Of a DNA stretch of 34,454 nt, positions 16,410-27,100 are shown in pieces (within the stretch, counting starts at the first letter, position 1; each line of letters starts with the position of its first letter). Below the pieces are notes generated by a model. That model did not search any database. It was not told the DNA's origin and worked only from the letters and a program-made list of their open reading frames with translations. The translations under genes and the position numbers were made by a program. The stretch covers positions 1-34,454 of the forward strand of contig MGTJ01000167.1 in the NCBI GenBank assembly GCA_001799395.1, read 5' to 3'. The DNA is from Desulfobacterales bacterium RIFOXYA12_FULL_46_15. GTDB lineage: Bacteria; Desulfobacterota; Desulfobacteria; Desulfobacterales; Desulfobacteraceae.

Positions 16410-17327
16410 TCATGCCAACAATCCTCTTTTTTTCAAGAGGGGGACCGGGTCCACGATATGACGCGGGAACCATTTTTTTTGATCCCTGGCGCCGAGGGCT
16501 AAAGACAAAAGTTCGGAAAAATGAAGGATGGGGATGGGGCTGTCCAGAGTGCAGCGGATTTCAAGGTTCAGATGGCACATGGAGCAGGCTGTTACCAGGC
16601 ATTCAGCCCCTGCTTCCATGGCCTTGAAAATGATTTCATTAACGACCTTTCTTGCAATATCCGGTTTTGCTACAGACAGATAGGTGCCGCAGCACCGGTT
16701 GGCATAGCCGTAGGAAACAATATCGGCTCCCAATTGTCTGAGGCTTTTTTCAATGATCCCTGCATGGCTTTTCTCAAACCTCAGATCCGGCGGCATAGAG
16801 AGCATGCAGCCGTAATAAGGTGCAACCTTCAGGTGTTTTAATTTTTCGCCCGGATCTTTCATATGATCTTTCAGGTCAATCCGGTTGAAAATCTCAAAAA
16901 AATGGATGATTTCAAGGTTCTCATCAAAGGGGGTTTTAAAAAAATCTTCATAATCCTGTCTCATGGCCGGGTCTTCTTTGATTTTGAGAAAGGTGGATTT
17001 CAGGCGAAGCAGACAACTCGGGCATGCGATCAGGAGCGGGATGCCTTTGGGGGCAAGGGAAAGATTTCTCATGGGAAGGTATTTTGCAACCTTTTTGTCA
17101 ATGCTGTGGGCAGAGGAAGACCCGCAGCAGTTCCAGTCGTTAAGTTCGATGAGGTCAATATTGACGGATTCGCAGAACTTGAACAGGGACAGGGTATTCT
17201 CGTGCCCTGAAGTTTTTAAGGAACACCCTGGGAAAAATGAAAATTTTAGCCTGCCTGGCTCCGGGCCGGTCTTATTTGTTCTTGAAGATTTTATCAATGG
17301 CTTTTTTATCCTGAATCCTGGAGGCAA
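16410..17327 (-). CDS. HdrB-like protein with two CCG domains
   Basis: This heterodisulfide reductase subunit B-like protein has up to 305 residues. It has both cysteine-rich CCG motifs that hold the unusual non-cubane [4Fe-4S] clusters: C35-x31-CC67/68-x33-C102-x2-C105 and C174-x37-CC212/213-x34-C248-x2-C251. In known complexes HdrB reduces disulfides with electrons relayed by HdrC. Here hdrC lies immediately upstream and overlaps by 56 bases, but no HdrA is present. The start is uncertain: TTG 17327, or TTG 17297 which has AGGAT about ten bases upstream; the conserved part begins at FSFFPGC (residue 29). The stop codon abuts that of the convergent ABC gene with no gap. The partner disulfide or acceptor is unknown. 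Confidence 0.78.
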   Translation of the reverse strand: MPPGFRIKKPLIKSSRTNKTGPEPGRLKFSFFPGCSLKTSGHENTLSLFKFCESVNIDLIELNDWNCCGSSSAHSIDKKVAKYLPMRNLSLAPKGIPLLIACPSCLLRLKSTFLKIKEDPAMRQDYEDFFKTPFDENLEIIHFFEIFNRIDLKDHMKDPGEKLKHLKVAPYYGCMLSMPPDLRFEKSHAGIIEKSLRQLGADIVSYGYANRCCGTYLSVAKPDIARKVVNEIIFKAMEAGAECLVTACSMCHLNLEIRCTLDSPIPILHFSELLSLALGARDQKKWFPRHIVDPVPLLKKRGLLA

Positions 17328-17808
17328 TTAGATCCAGTTTTCGTTTTTTAAGCATTTTCAGGCCCACGCCCATATCGCTTAAGAGATCCATTTTTTTAAA
17401 TTTATACCGCATCATGATCTCAAGCTTGTGGGTCCTGCCGTATTTTCGTACGGTGTTCAATACTTCCTGATGAAAATTCAAAATATCCGGTTCTGCAATC
17501 TCAACCCCTGTTTCAAGGGCCTTATGCCGGAGACCGTCCATAAGCATCGGGATATCGATGGCCATGGGACAGCCGCTGCTGCACGTATTGCATCCCACAC
17601 ACACCCAGATGGTGGAGCTTTTCAGGGCCTCGTCCGCCATTCCGAGCTGGATGAGGCGGATGATTTTATTGGGAGCATAATCCATGGCCTCGACAAAGGG
17701 GCACCCGTTTGCGCAGGTCTTGCAATGCAGGCAGAGATTAAAATCGACCCCTGATGTTTCCTGAATTTCTCCGGCAAAGTCAGGGTGACCCTCTTGAAGG
17801 ATGATCAT
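17272..17808 (-). CDS. HdrC-like 4Fe-4S dicluster protein
   Basis: This 178-residue electron-transfer protein has two [4Fe-4S] motifs: C26-x2-C29-x2-C32-x3-C36 and C70-x2-C73-x2-C76-x3-C80. A helical C-terminal part follows, as in HdrC. No membrane segment is seen. Its ATG overlaps the nifS TGA by four bases, and its 3' end overlaps hdrB by 56 bases, so it is in the middle of a four-gene transcript. It should pass electrons to the HdrB-like partner. The electron source is not encoded nearby, because no HdrA, FlxABCD or hydrogenase is visible; a ferredoxin or a soluble dehydrogenase could serve. Confidence 0.82.
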   Translation of the reverse strand: MIILQEGHPDFAGEIQETSGVDFNLCLHCKTCANGCPFVEAMDYAPNKIIRLIQLGMADEALKSSTIWVCVGCNTCSSGCPMAIDIPMLMDGLRHKALETGVEIAEPDILNFHQEVLNTVRKYGRTHKLEIMMRYKFKKMDLLSDMGVGLKMLKKRKLDLIASRIQDKKAIDKIFKNK

Positions 17809-18977
17809 ATGACCTTGCCGTCTTTCCAGAAAGGAGACATAGCCCTGAGCTTTTCAATGACGGGAACTACTGCAGCAATCACATGGTCCATTTCCTCCTT
17901 GGTGTTATAGTGGGATAAGGAAAACCGGATGGACCCGTGGGCAGACTTGAACGGCACTTGCATGGCCATGAGCACATGGGAGGGATCAAGGGACCCTGAT
18001 GTGCAGGCAGAACCGGAAGAAGCGCATATGCCTTCACGGTCCAGCATGAGCAGGATGGATTCTCCTTCCACGGCATCAAATCCTATGGACAGAGTGTTGG
18101 GCAGCCTCTTTTCAAGGTCGCCGTTGACGGAACAACTGGAGATCTTTTCAAGAAGTGCATTCTGAAGATAATCCCGCAAGCCCCTTACCCTGGTATCCAT
18201 GAGGGGCAGATGTTCTTTGGCAAGCTCAGCCGCCTTTCCAAGCCCGATAATGGAAACCGAATTTTCCGTGCCGCCCCGGCGTCCTTTTTCCTGGTGGCCA
18301 CCGATGAGAAAGGGTGAAAATTTAAGTCCCTTTTTTATATACAGGACCCCGACCCCTTTAGGTGCATGGATTTTATGCCCGGAAAGACTCAGCATGTCCA
18401 CCCCAGCCGTCCTGACGTCAATGGGGACTTTTCCAGCGGCCTGGACTGCATCGGTATGAAAAAGAATTCCTTTTTCCCGAGTCTTTTGTGCAATTTCCTC
18501 AATGGGAAACAAAACCCCGGTTTCATTATTGGCCCACATCAGGGACACGACGGCAGTGTTGTCGGAAAGGCTTTTGTAAAGGACGTCCAGGCTGAGGAGC
18601 CCTTTTTTGTCCACCGGGACAAAGGTGACCTCATATCCTTTTGTCCGTTTCAGGAGTTTGAAAAGATTATTGATGGCCGGGTGTTCCACATTGGAGGTAA
18701 TGATATGCTTCCTGCCCGGATATGCGTTAATGGCGGAATAAACTGCCGAGTTATCGCTTTCCGTGCCGCAGCTCGTAAAGACAATCTCATCCGGGTCGGC
18801 ATTGATGAGATCCGCCACCCTCTGTCTTGCTTCTTTTATCTTTTTTCCCACCTGATCCCCGAATGTATGCATGGAAGAAGGGTTGCCATAGAATTCGCCG
18901 AAATAAGGAAGCATTTCCTGAATGACTTCATCGGCCACTTTTGTTGTTGCATTGTTATCTGTGTAAACTATTTTCAT
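17805..18977 (-). CDS. nifS: Cysteine desulfurase, NifS type
   Basis: This 390-residue PLP enzyme removes sulfur from cysteine and hands it to the NifU scaffold for Fe-S cluster assembly. Motifs include TDNNATTK at the N-terminus, HP (His99), the PLP lysine Lys202 in [10 protein letters not shown] and the catalytic persulfide Cys325 in SSGSACTSG. The short active-site loop and the position of the cysteine are those of group I (IscS/NifS) enzymes. It overlaps nifU upstream by four bases (ATGA) and hdrC downstream by four bases. NifS rather than IscS is preferred because of the adjacent NifU-like scaffold with a BFD domain; nothing here requires a nitrogen-fixation role. Confidence 0.93.
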   Translation of the reverse strand: MKIVYTDNNATTKVADEVIQEMLPYFGEFYGNPSSMHTFGDQVGKKIKEARQRVADLINADPDEIVFTSCGTESDNSAVYSAINAYPGRKHIITSNVEHPAINNLFKLLKRTKGYEVTFVPVDKKGLLSLDVLYKSLSDNTAVVSLMWANNETGVLFPIEEIAQKTREKGILFHTDAVQAAGKVPIDVRTAGVDMLSLSGHKIHAPKGVGVLYIKKGLKFSPFLIGGHQEKGRRGGTENSVSIIGLGKAAELAKEHLPLMDTRVRGLRDYLQNALLEKISSCSVNGDLEKRLPNTLSIGFDAVEGESILLMLDREGICASSGSACTSGSLDPSHVLMAMQVPFKSAHGSIRFSLSHYNTKEEMDHVIAAVVPVIEKLRAMSPFWKDGKVI

Positions 18978-19549
18978 TTTATCATCCTGTCCTTCAGTAT
19001 GACTGATTCGATGAGTTCTTCAATCCTGTCCAGGCATTTGCCGCAGCCTCCGCCGGCCTTAAGATAATTGGTCACATCTTCGGTGGTCGCTAATCCGTTT
19101 TTCTTTACTGCATCCGTGATTTCAAGATCTGTCACATCAAAGCATTCACACACAACTTGTCCTGGTTTTTCAAGGATCTGGATTCCCCTGTAATTGGCAA
19201 TGGCCTTTTTCAAAGCGGACTGCCCCATGACCGAACAATGCATTTTTTCCCTGGGCAATCCGCCCAGATAATCGGAAATATCTTCATTGGTGAGCTTTGC
19301 CGCTTCCGTCAGGGTCATGCCTTTGATGATCTCTGTCAGGGCTGAGGATGAGGCCACGGCACTGGCGCATCCAAATGTCATAAAGGATGCATCAACAATT
19401 CTTTCATTCTCGTTTACCTTTAAATAAAGCCTCAATGCATCCCCGCAGTTGAGGGAACCTGTCTCGCCGATGGCATTGGCGCCTTCCAGCTCCCCCACAT
19501 TCCGGGGTCTTAAAAAATGATCCTTTACCTTATCTGTATAATCCCACAT
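18974..19549 (-). CDS. nifU: NifU-like Fe-S scaffold (IscU domain plus BFD domain)
   Basis: This 191-residue scaffold receives sulfur from NifS and builds Fe-S clusters. The N-terminal IscU/NifU-N domain carries the three cluster cysteines (35, 61, 105) and the conserved Asp37. A [2Fe-2S] BFD-like domain follows, with Cys134, Cys136, Cys169 and Cys172 (GGGCGKC). The C-terminal Nfu domain of classical NifU (about 300 residues) is absent, and the protein ends cleanly at a TGA shared with the nifS ATG. This two-domain form is usual in many anaerobes, so it is not a broken gene. The ATG at 19549 has GGAGAAGG upstream. It is first in the nifU-nifS-hdrC-hdrB operon. Confidence 0.9.
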   Translation of the reverse strand: MWDYTDKVKDHFLRPRNVGELEGANAIGETGSLNCGDALRLYLKVNENERIVDASFMTFGCASAVASSSALTEIIKGMTLTEAAKLTNEDISDYLGGLPREKMHCSVMGQSALKKAIANYRGIQILEKPGQVVCECFDVTDLEITDAVKKNGLATTEDVTNYLKAGGGCGKCLDRIEELIESVILKDRMIK

Positions 19550-19612
19550 AGACCTTCTCCTTCATCCAAACCTTTTTTAAGGGTTTTCAGTGTTATTCAA
19601 TAATCTCAGCCT

Positions 19613-19640
19613 AAAATACTACAGCGTGGTAGAAAGTCAA
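19613..19640 (-). promoter_or_regulatory. nifU promoter with a dyad filling the spacer
   Basis: On the minus strand TTGACT (19640-19635) and TATTTT (19618-19613) are separated by 16 bases, 64 bases before the nifU ATG. The spacer begins at the -10 with a 14-base dyad, CTACAGCGTGGTAG (19619-19632; CTAC..C|G..GTAG symmetry). A repressor bound there would block RNA polymerase. An Rrf2/IscR-type regulator is the natural guess for Fe-S genes, but the match to a known box was not established. Confidence 0.5.
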
Positions 19641-19722
19641 TAAATGGAAATGATTTTTGTAAGGGTCTTTTTTATCCCTCTTCATGCTATCAATCCAACT
19701 GTATGGAGGAACCAGATCCAGT

Positions 19723-21054
19723 CTAAAGTTTTTCCAGATATATAGGCAATCCATTATCTTTCCGGATTTGATTCCACTCATCCCTGGTCTGAACCAGTTG
19801 TTCTCCTGAAAATCTCTCTAAAATTTCAAAATAGTCGAGTTGATATTTATCTTTGAGAACCTCAACCATAGGTTTGCATTTAACGACATATACAGACTGA
19901 ACACATTGATGGTCAAAAGCGCGCCAGGTTTGCGCGTCTTTTAAGAGCGTAAATTGATGCCCCTCCAATGCCTTGATGACTGCTGATGATTCAAATGTTC
20001 CTGCACGCTCCACAGCATTTTTATACTCAATCAGATTGGTGTAAGCGGTCGACGCACCCCAGCAGGGATATCGTTTATATTTTTCTGAAAATTTCTCAAC
20101 AAAGTTTTTTCCTCCTTTATAATCGTATTTATACGGTACCTGCCAGTTCCAGTCGGCTGATCCGATTACGCCTTCCATTATTTGGGGGCCAGCCCCCTCT
20201 GCTAATCCTAATTCCAGAATAGGAACAACAATTTGAGCATCTTTTTTCAACCCCATCATTGTTGCATATCGAATAGCTGTCGACATATCCTGGCCAAATA
20301 ACACCAGAACCAGAATATCCGGTTTAATAATTTTGGCGAAACTGACAGCCTTTTTAAACTCCTCTTCTTTTGCACCCAGGGGAACTAAAATTTTTTTATG
20401 AACCGAAACATCTTCAGTCCCGGTAAATTTTCTGATAGAATCTTCAGATGACCATCCCCAGGTATAATCTGAGACAATATAAAAATATTTCTTCCCTTCA
20501 AATCTCTTTTTCAGATAAGCGGCCATAGCTTTCGCACCCATCCAAGCATTGTAACAAACACGAAAAGTATGTCGGTGCCCGTTTTCAACTGTTGTGGCAT
20601 TAGATGCCGTTACTGTTGCCATAAAGACAATTTCCTTTTTCTGACACACCTCTCCTACAGCTACTGCAACACCACTTGAAACGCCTCCGAAAATCATTTT
20701 TACGTTTTCTTTATCAATCAGTTCGGTCACATTGTTCACAGAAACTTCGGGGTTTGACTGGGAATCCCTCCACAGCAGGTCAACTCTATGCCCAAGAATA
20801 CCGCCGCCTGAATTGATCTCATCCAGAGCAATTTCTGAAGCCCTTAATTGATCCAATCCCTGGGATGAATATGGGCCGGTTTTGGGATAATTCAGGCCGA
20901 TTTTCACTATTTTGTCATCTGCTCTCACGGTAAATGCCTGAAGGGAAATAATTATAAATGATAGTGAGAACATAAATAATAATTTCCAGAATAACAGGCA
21001 ATGGCATCTGGTCGGCAATTTGTTTTTTTGGCAGCCGATTTCATTTACATTCAT
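19723..21054 (-). CDS. Branched-chain-amino-acid-type solute-binding protein
   Basis: This exported binding protein of 443 residues has the Peripla_BP_6 (LivJ/urea/amide) fold. The N-terminus has a basic, cysteine-containing stretch, then a hydrophobic segment (about residues 22-40) and ADDKIVKIGLNYPKTGPYSSQG, the usual mature start. The C-terminal half contains SADWNWQVPYKYDYKGG and EFSEKYKRYP-like elements. ATG 21054 is selected because AAGGAG lies 6 bases upstream; in-frame starts at 21069 and 21078 (TTG) place that site inside the gene. No LivHMGF permease or ATPase genes are nearby. The gene instead follows a hybrid kinase gene by 54 bases. A role as periplasmic sensor partner of the kinase is plausible; transport through a distant permease is the alternative. 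Confidence 0.78.
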   Translation of the reverse strand: MNVNEIGCQKNKLPTRCHCLLFWKLLFMFSLSFIIISLQAFTVRADDKIVKIGLNYPKTGPYSSQGLDQLRASEIALDEINSGGGILGHRVDLLWRDSQSNPEVSVNNVTELIDKENVKMIFGGVSSGVAVAVGEVCQKKEIVFMATVTASNATTVENGHRHTFRVCYNAWMGAKAMAAYLKKRFEGKKYFYIVSDYTWGWSSEDSIRKFTGTEDVSVHKKILVPLGAKEEEFKKAVSFAKIIKPDILVLVLFGQDMSTAIRYATMMGLKKDAQIVVPILELGLAEGAGPQIMEGVIGSADWNWQVPYKYDYKGGKNFVEKFSEKYKRYPCWGASTAYTNLIEYKNAVERAGTFESSAVIKALEGHQFTLLKDAQTWRAFDHQCVQSVYVVKCKPMVEVLKDKYQLDYFEILERFSGEQLVQTRDEWNQIRKDNGLPIYLEKL

Positions 21055-21108
21055 AGAATTCTCCTTCATGTTTTTCAAAGCTTTATAGGAAATTTCATGT
21101 TCTATTGC

Positions 21109-23274
21109 TTAGCTTATCAGGTCAAATATTTTCTTAATTTTTGTATATAATTCTTCCGGATGAATTGGTTTGGAGATAAAATCATCCATACCGTTTGCAA
21201 TACAATTTTCACGATCGCCTTTCATGACATTGGCGGTTAAGGCGATTATCGGAATATCAGGCCATAATACGGTTGAATCCGGACTTCGAATTGCTTTTGT
21301 CGCTTCAAGTCCATTCATTACCGGCATCTGTATATCCATTAATACAAGATCATAATTGGTTTTTTGAAGCGCTTCAACAGCTTCTTTCCCATTATTTACA
21401 AAATCTGCTGTAAAGCCGTTTTTTTTCAAAAGGCTAAGACACACTTTCTGATTAATTGCATTGTCTTCTACCAGCAAGATGCGAAAGTTTTTTTTCTGGT
21501 TTTCCTTTATCATATAACGGGTAATAAATTTCTTATTTTCATTGGGTTTTTCATTGTAGCCAAATATTGACAGCAGACATTCATATAGCTGCTTTTGTTT
21601 CACAGGCTTTGTTAAATATGCATCAAATCCAATCTGTTTCATTTTCAAACCATCTCCACGCATTCCACGAGAGGTCAGCATGACCATTAAAATATTCTTA
21701 AAAGCCGGGTTGCTTTTCACTTCCTTTCCCAATGTCTCTCCATCCATTTCTGGCATCATATGGTCGGTTATCATTAAATCAAATGGTGCGTTCTCTTTTA
21801 TCGCGCTGTTCAGTGCCTCCATCGCCATTTTCCCTCCGGAAACAACACAGCATCTACAACCCCATAATTTAAAATATGAGTCCAGTATCTGTCTTTGAAT
21901 CGGATTATCGTCTACCGCTAGAATTTTTTTACCTCGAATATTTACAGATATAGCCATAGGCGGTTCTTCTGTTTGCTGTTTGCCGAATCTTGCCGTAAAC
22001 CAAAAAACAGACCCCTGTTCCTCTTTGCTTTCAACACCAATTTCACCTCCCATCATTAAGGAAAGCTGCTTGGATATAGCAAGCCCCAATCCTGTCCCCC
22101 CGTATTTTCGCGTAGTTGAAGGATCAGCCTGAGAAAAAGATTTAAAAAGACAGGAAATCTTTTCCTTAGGAATTCCAATTCCGGTATCGGAAATGACAAA
22201 TTTAAGCAGGACGCTGCCATTTGCTTCTTCTACCAAATTAACCGACAAGGAAACATTGCCTTTTTCTGTGAATTTAATTGCATTTCCAGTGAGGTTTAGA
22301 ATTATCTGCCTTAATCTTCCGGGATCACCAATAATAGAAGAAGGAACATCCGGATGAACAAAAGAGACAAATTCCAGGTTTTTTGAATGCGCCCTTTCTT
22401 CAAGAATATCTGAAATATCTTCCAAAGTAGTGCGCAGATCAAAGTCGAGCCTTTCAAAATCAAGTTTACCCGCTTCTATTTTTGAAAAGTCAAGGATATC
22501 GTTGATAACCTGGAGAAGGTGATTTGAACTTGAATATACTGTTTTGGCGTAATCTTTTTGTTCAATGCTGAGTTCGGTGTCAAGCAGCAGACCGATCATC
22601 CCCATAATTGCATTCATAGGCGTTCTGATTTCATGGCTCATATTTGCCAGAAACTCACTCTTTGCCCTGCTTGCCATTTGAGCTTTTTCTGCCAAATCTT
22701 TACTCTGGATCAATGCATCCTTAAGTTCACTGGTCAGGGAAAGAAGTTCTTTATTGATCTTTTCAGTTTCCCTCTTTGCAATTTCAAGAGCTTCCTTCTG
22801 TTTTAAGATCTGCTCGTTGGCTGAAATGAGTTTCCTGTTTGCCTTTTCTATCTCCCGGCTTTTTTGTTCCACAAGCTGCCTTTGTCTGTCAATTTCAAGA
22901 AAAATACTGACCTTGCTGTTTAAAATATGTGGTTCAATGGGTTTAAAAATATAGTCCACTGCACCGGCTTCATACCCCTTAAAAATATGCTTTTGTTCTT
23001 TGCTGATGGCGGTAACAAAAATAATAGGGATATTCCTGGTTTTTGCAGAGCTTCTCAATATCGCCGCTGTCTCAAACCCGTCCATTTCGGGCATTTGAAC
23101 ATCAAGAAGTATTAAGGCATACCGGTTTTCAATCACCATAGCCAGCGCCTGGTTTCCGGACAAGGCCTTATGGATTAAAAGATCCGGTCTTTCCAGTTGC
23201 GCTTCAAGTGCAATCAGGTTCTCTTTTTTATCATCAACAATCAAGATGGCCTGTTTTTCATTATCGAATGACAT
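21109..23274 (-). CDS. Soluble hybrid histidine kinase with three receiver domains
   Basis: This 721-residue protein has no membrane segment. Domain order: receiver 1 (8-125; phosphoacceptor Asp58 in [11 protein letters not shown]), a coiled coil (130-205), HisKA (His214 in [10 protein letters not shown]), HATPase (N box around 327-334, DTGIGIP, GGTGLGL), receiver 2 (450-570; Asp504 in [11 protein letters not shown]) and receiver 3 (598-720; Asp647 in [11 protein letters not shown]). All three phosphoacceptor aspartates are kept. There is no Hpt and no output domain, so phosphate must leave through a separate Hpt protein or between receivers. It starts 23 bases after cheR and lies 54 bases before the binding-protein gene. 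An N-terminal receiver lets it act as a target of another kinase, for instance the 1363-aa one. Confidence 0.88.
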   Translation of the reverse strand: MSFDNEKQAILIVDDKKENLIALEAQLERPDLLIHKALSGNQALAMVIENRYALILLDVQMPEMDGFETAAILRSSAKTRNIPIIFVTAISKEQKHIFKGYEAGAVDYIFKPIEPHILNSKVSIFLEIDRQRQLVEQKSREIEKANRKLISANEQILKQKEALEIAKRETEKINKELLSLTSELKDALIQSKDLAEKAQMASRAKSEFLANMSHEIRTPMNAIMGMIGLLLDTELSIEQKDYAKTVYSSSNHLLQVINDILDFSKIEAGKLDFERLDFDLRTTLEDISDILEERAHSKNLEFVSFVHPDVPSSIIGDPGRLRQIILNLTGNAIKFTEKGNVSLSVNLVEEANGSVLLKFVISDTGIGIPKEKISCLFKSFSQADPSTTRKYGGTGLGLAISKQLSLMMGGEIGVESKEEQGSVFWFTARFGKQQTEEPPMAISVNIRGKKILAVDDNPIQRQILDSYFKLWGCRCCVVSGGKMAMEALNSAIKENAPFDLMITDHMMPEMDGETLGKEVKSNPAFKNILMVMLTSRGMRGDGLKMKQIGFDAYLTKPVKQKQLYECLLSIFGYNEKPNENKKFITRYMIKENQKKNFRILLVEDNAINQKVCLSLLKKNGFTADFVNNGKEAVEALQKTNYDLVLMDIQMPVMNGLEATKAIRSPDSTVLWPDIPIIALTANVMKGDRENCIANGMDDFISKPIHPEELYTKIKKIFDLIS

Positions 23275-23297
23275 TGTGTATTAATTGGGCCTTTTTA

Positions 23298-24122
23298 TTA
23301 TTTTTTTATATAAATACTTTCAGTTGAGGATAATTCTTCAAAGTAATCTACAGCATCTTCTATGAACATAATACTTTCCTGGGATCCCATGCAAAGTATT
23401 CCCCCGTGATTTAAACTCTCATTGAATAATTTTAACACATGCGACTGCAGTGATCGTGTAAAATAAATAAAGACATTCCGGCAGCAAATGATATCCATAA
23501 CCCCAAAGGAGCTGTCTGTTGCAAGATTGTGATCCGCAAATGTGATATTATCCCGTAAGGTCTTATCCAAGATCGTGTGATCATATTTTGCCGTATAATA
23601 TTCGGAAAATGATTTTTTACCGCCGCCTTCTCTGTAGTTATTCGTGTAATCTTTCATCATACCGACTGGAAAAATTCCCTGTTTTGCTTTTTCCAGGACT
23701 GGAATGCTGATATCGGTGGCATAAATCTGAGATTTTTTATATAGCCCTTCTTCTTTAAGAGTTATGGCTATGGAGTATGCCTCTTCTCCGGTTGAACACC
23801 CTGCAATCCAGATTTTTATAAATGGATATTCTTTAAACCTGGGAAAAATATTCTTTCGAAGTTTCCGGTAAAAAGAAGGATTCCTGAACATTTGAGTCAC
23901 ATTAACGGTCAGGTTTGAGAGTAGTAGAAGAAAAAACGCTTTATCATATATTATTCTATGCTGCATCTGCGAAATATTTTTTATTTTTTGTTCTTTAAGA
24001 ATAGCCATCACCCTCCTTTTTAAAGAATCCCAGGCATATTCTCTGAAATCATACCCGTATTTCTGATAAATGGCTTCAACAAGACATTTAATTTCAATAT
24101 TTTCATTTTCCGAATCCGGCAT
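23298..24122 (-). CDS. CheR-type methyltransferase
   Basis: This SAM-dependent protein-glutamate methyltransferase of the CheR family has 274 residues. The N-terminal helical domain spans about 1-75. The catalytic domain has the SAM-binding motif IAGCSTGEEAYS (106-117), TDIS (136-139) and CRNVFIYF (214-221). CheR normally methylates chemoreceptors. Here no MCP, CheA, CheB or CheW is seen, while hybrid kinases lie 30 bases upstream and 23 bases downstream. The target may be the long coiled coils of the neighbouring kinases or an MCP elsewhere. The ATG at 24122 has only a distant AAGGA. The length and motifs argue for an active enzyme. Confidence 0.87.
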   Translation of the reverse strand: MPDSENENIEIKCLVEAIYQKYGYDFREYAWDSLKRRVMAILKEQKIKNISQMQHRIIYDKAFFLLLLSNLTVNVTQMFRNPSFYRKLRKNIFPRFKEYPFIKIWIAGCSTGEEAYSIAITLKEEGLYKKSQIYATDISIPVLEKAKQGIFPVGMMKDYTNNYREGGGKKSFSEYYTAKYDHTILDKTLRDNITFADHNLATDSSFGVMDIICCRNVFIYFTRSLQSHVLKLFNESLNHGGILCMGSQESIMFIEDAVDYFEELSSTESIYIKK

Positions 24123-24152
24123 TCCAGTGATCGGTCCTTTTAATCATGAATA

Positions 24153-27100
24153 CTATTTGTAAAGCCATACCCTTAAAAGCGACATCAGTTTCTCAATATC
24201 AATAGGTTTTGAAATATAGTCGTTGGCCCCGGCTTCTATGCATTTATCTCTGTCGCCTCTCATTGATTTTGCCGTCAATGCAATAATGGGCAATTGTTTA
24301 TATTGTTCGTTTTTTCTTATCCTTTTCATGGCCTCATAACCATCCATTTCAGGCATCATGATATCCATCAGGATCAGATCAATGTCATTGAATTCTTCAA
24401 GCCTCTGTAATGCCTCCTTGCCATTCTTTCCGATAATCACATTGACTTCCTGTTCTTCCAGGATATTCATCAATGCAAAAATATTGCGCATATCGTCATC
24501 AACAATCAATACTTTTTTATCCTTGAATACGTTCTCTTTTTCATAAAGAGTTTTTAATAAATTCTTTTGTTTTTCAGGCATATCCTTCTCTATTCTATGC
24601 AGGAACAAGGATGTTTCGTCCAGTAATTTTGCCATGGCTTGATTGTCGGATCTTGTAATGATTGTGTCTGAATATCGGCTCAAGGCCTCTCTCTTTTTAT
24701 CAGAGATGTCGATGGAAGAATAAATAATGATGGGCATCGTGAGGGTTGTCGCTTTTTCCTTGATTTTGCTGATAAACGGCTGGTCAGGTTTTTCATCTGA
24801 TTCCATCATCAGGATAACGCAGTCGAACGTATCGGTTTCAAGCAAGCTAAGGCTTTTATCTAAAGTATCAGCCGGAGTTATTTTCATATCTTCGCTATCT
24901 AATACCTCCGAGATGGCATCAATAAGGGTTTTATCATGACCGATCAATAAAACCTGTTTGATTTCTTTGGAAATTTTCATTTCGATTTTTTGAAAGGCGT
25001 CTTCAAGCGATTTCATGCTGACCGGTTTCTTCAGATAACCAATGGCCCCAAATTTCTCAAGAGACTGTTCCTTTTCATGTGCTGAAATAAAATGTACTGG
25101 TATATGTCTTGTTTTATTACTCTTTGTCAGTCGTCTCATTACTTCCCATCCGTCAATATTCGGAAGACCCACATCCAGGATGATTGCGGACGGTTGATAA
25201 TGCTCAGCATGCTGTAATCCGGTTTCTCCGTCTTCTGCCATAATACATTGAAAATTTCGTTCATGGGCAATATCAAAAAGAATCCGGGCAAATTTCGGAT
25301 CATCCTCTATGATCAGTATCGACCTATCTTTCTCAGAAAGGTTTCGCCTGTCATCCATCAGATTCCCCAATCCTTTTGGTTGATACTCCGGCAGAACTTC
25401 CAAATAGGATTGACTGCCTTTCTCTTTGTTTCTCCTTACTACAGGATCTGATGGCGCTACCGCACCTGAGTGTTTTTTGGGAAGATGTAAGGTAAATATA
25501 CTTCCGTTGCCCTTTTGGCTTTTTAAACTAATTTCTCCTTCAAGAAGCCGGGCAAGTTGTGTTGAGATAGATAGTCCGAGCCCAGTGCCGCCGTATTTCC
25601 GATCCGTTGTTCCATCTTCCTGCCTGAATGCTTCAAAAATAGTTTTCTGTTTCTCCTGAGCTATCCCGATACCTGTATCTTTGACGTTGATTGAAATGGT
25701 ATCGGAAGAAGGAATGATCATGCTGTTGAATTTAATATTTTCCGGTGTCTGCTCGATTGAAATGGTAACAGACCCCTCAGAGGTAAATTTTATTGCATTA
25801 GATATCAGATTCTTTAATATCTGGTCTACCTTTTGCCGGTCTGAATAGAAATATTCCGGCAAATGGTCACCCACGATTGTTTCAATCGTCAATCCCTTTG
25901 CTTCAGCCTGATGAGAAAAATTTCTTTGCAAATATCCGGCAAAATCCTTGGGATCAATTTTTTCAAGAGTCACCTCCATTTTTCCGGCTTCAATTTTTGA
26001 CAGGTCAAGGATGTCATTGATTAGTGAAAGCAGATCATTGCCGGCCTGATTAATGGTTTGGCAGTACTCCTCTTCTTTTGCCGACAAGGTCTGATTTTTA
26101 TTTTTTGAGAGCAAATTGGATAATAAAAGAATACTGTTCAAGGGTGTCCTCAATTCATGGGACATGTTTGCCAGAAATTCCGATTTATACTGATTGGCTG
26201 TTTCAAGGTCATTGGCCTTGTCTTCAATTAGTTTCTGAGCCTTTTGCAGTTCACGGTTTTGTTTCTCAATATTTTCTTTTTGTTCTTCCAGAACCCTGCT
26301 TTTTTCTTCCAGTTCTTCATTGATTGTTTTCAGTTCTTCCTGTTGATTCCTAAGCCGTGATTCAGATTCTTTTAGAAGAGCTGTCTGCTCTTCCAATTCC
26401 TCATTGGAGGATTTCAATTCTTCCTGACGATTTCTCAACTCTTCTGCCTGCCGGCTGGTTTTGTCTAAAAGCTCTTTCATTTTCAAACGCGATAAAGATG
26501 TATTAAAATTTACAGCCAAATTTTCTCCAATGGTTTTTAAAAATTCAATGTGGCCGGTTGGAAAAGTTTCAAATGAGCCTAATTCTATAACCCCCTTGAC
26601 TTTATTGTCATATAAAAACGGCATTGCCAGAATATGCGTCGGCTTTGATTCTCCAAGGCCGGACTGAATGACGATATAATCATCAGGAACATTGGAAAGT
26701 TGTATATACTCCTTTTCCAGAGCAGCCTGTCCGACAACACCTTCTCCAAGTTTAAATCGGCTGGATAGATTTTTCCGTTTTTGGTATGAATAGCTGCCGC
26801 TAAGGCAGAGCAATTGTTGCTCATCTGCCAGATATAACACACCAATCTGGGAATCCAGATATTTTGCAAGGAAAGAGATGGTAATCCCGGCCAGCGTTGA
26901 CGGATCCTGTTCCCCTCTCATGGCATTGTTCAATTCAGCCAGTCCAGTTTTAAGCCAGTCCTGTTTTTTCTGGTTTTCAGTAACTTCTTTGAGCCGTGCC
27001 GTCATCCGGTTTATTGCATTTCCTAGAAGATCATTTTCTCCCCGCAATGAGAAATATTTATTGAAATTATTTTCAGAAACCCCTTCACAGACAAGAATGA

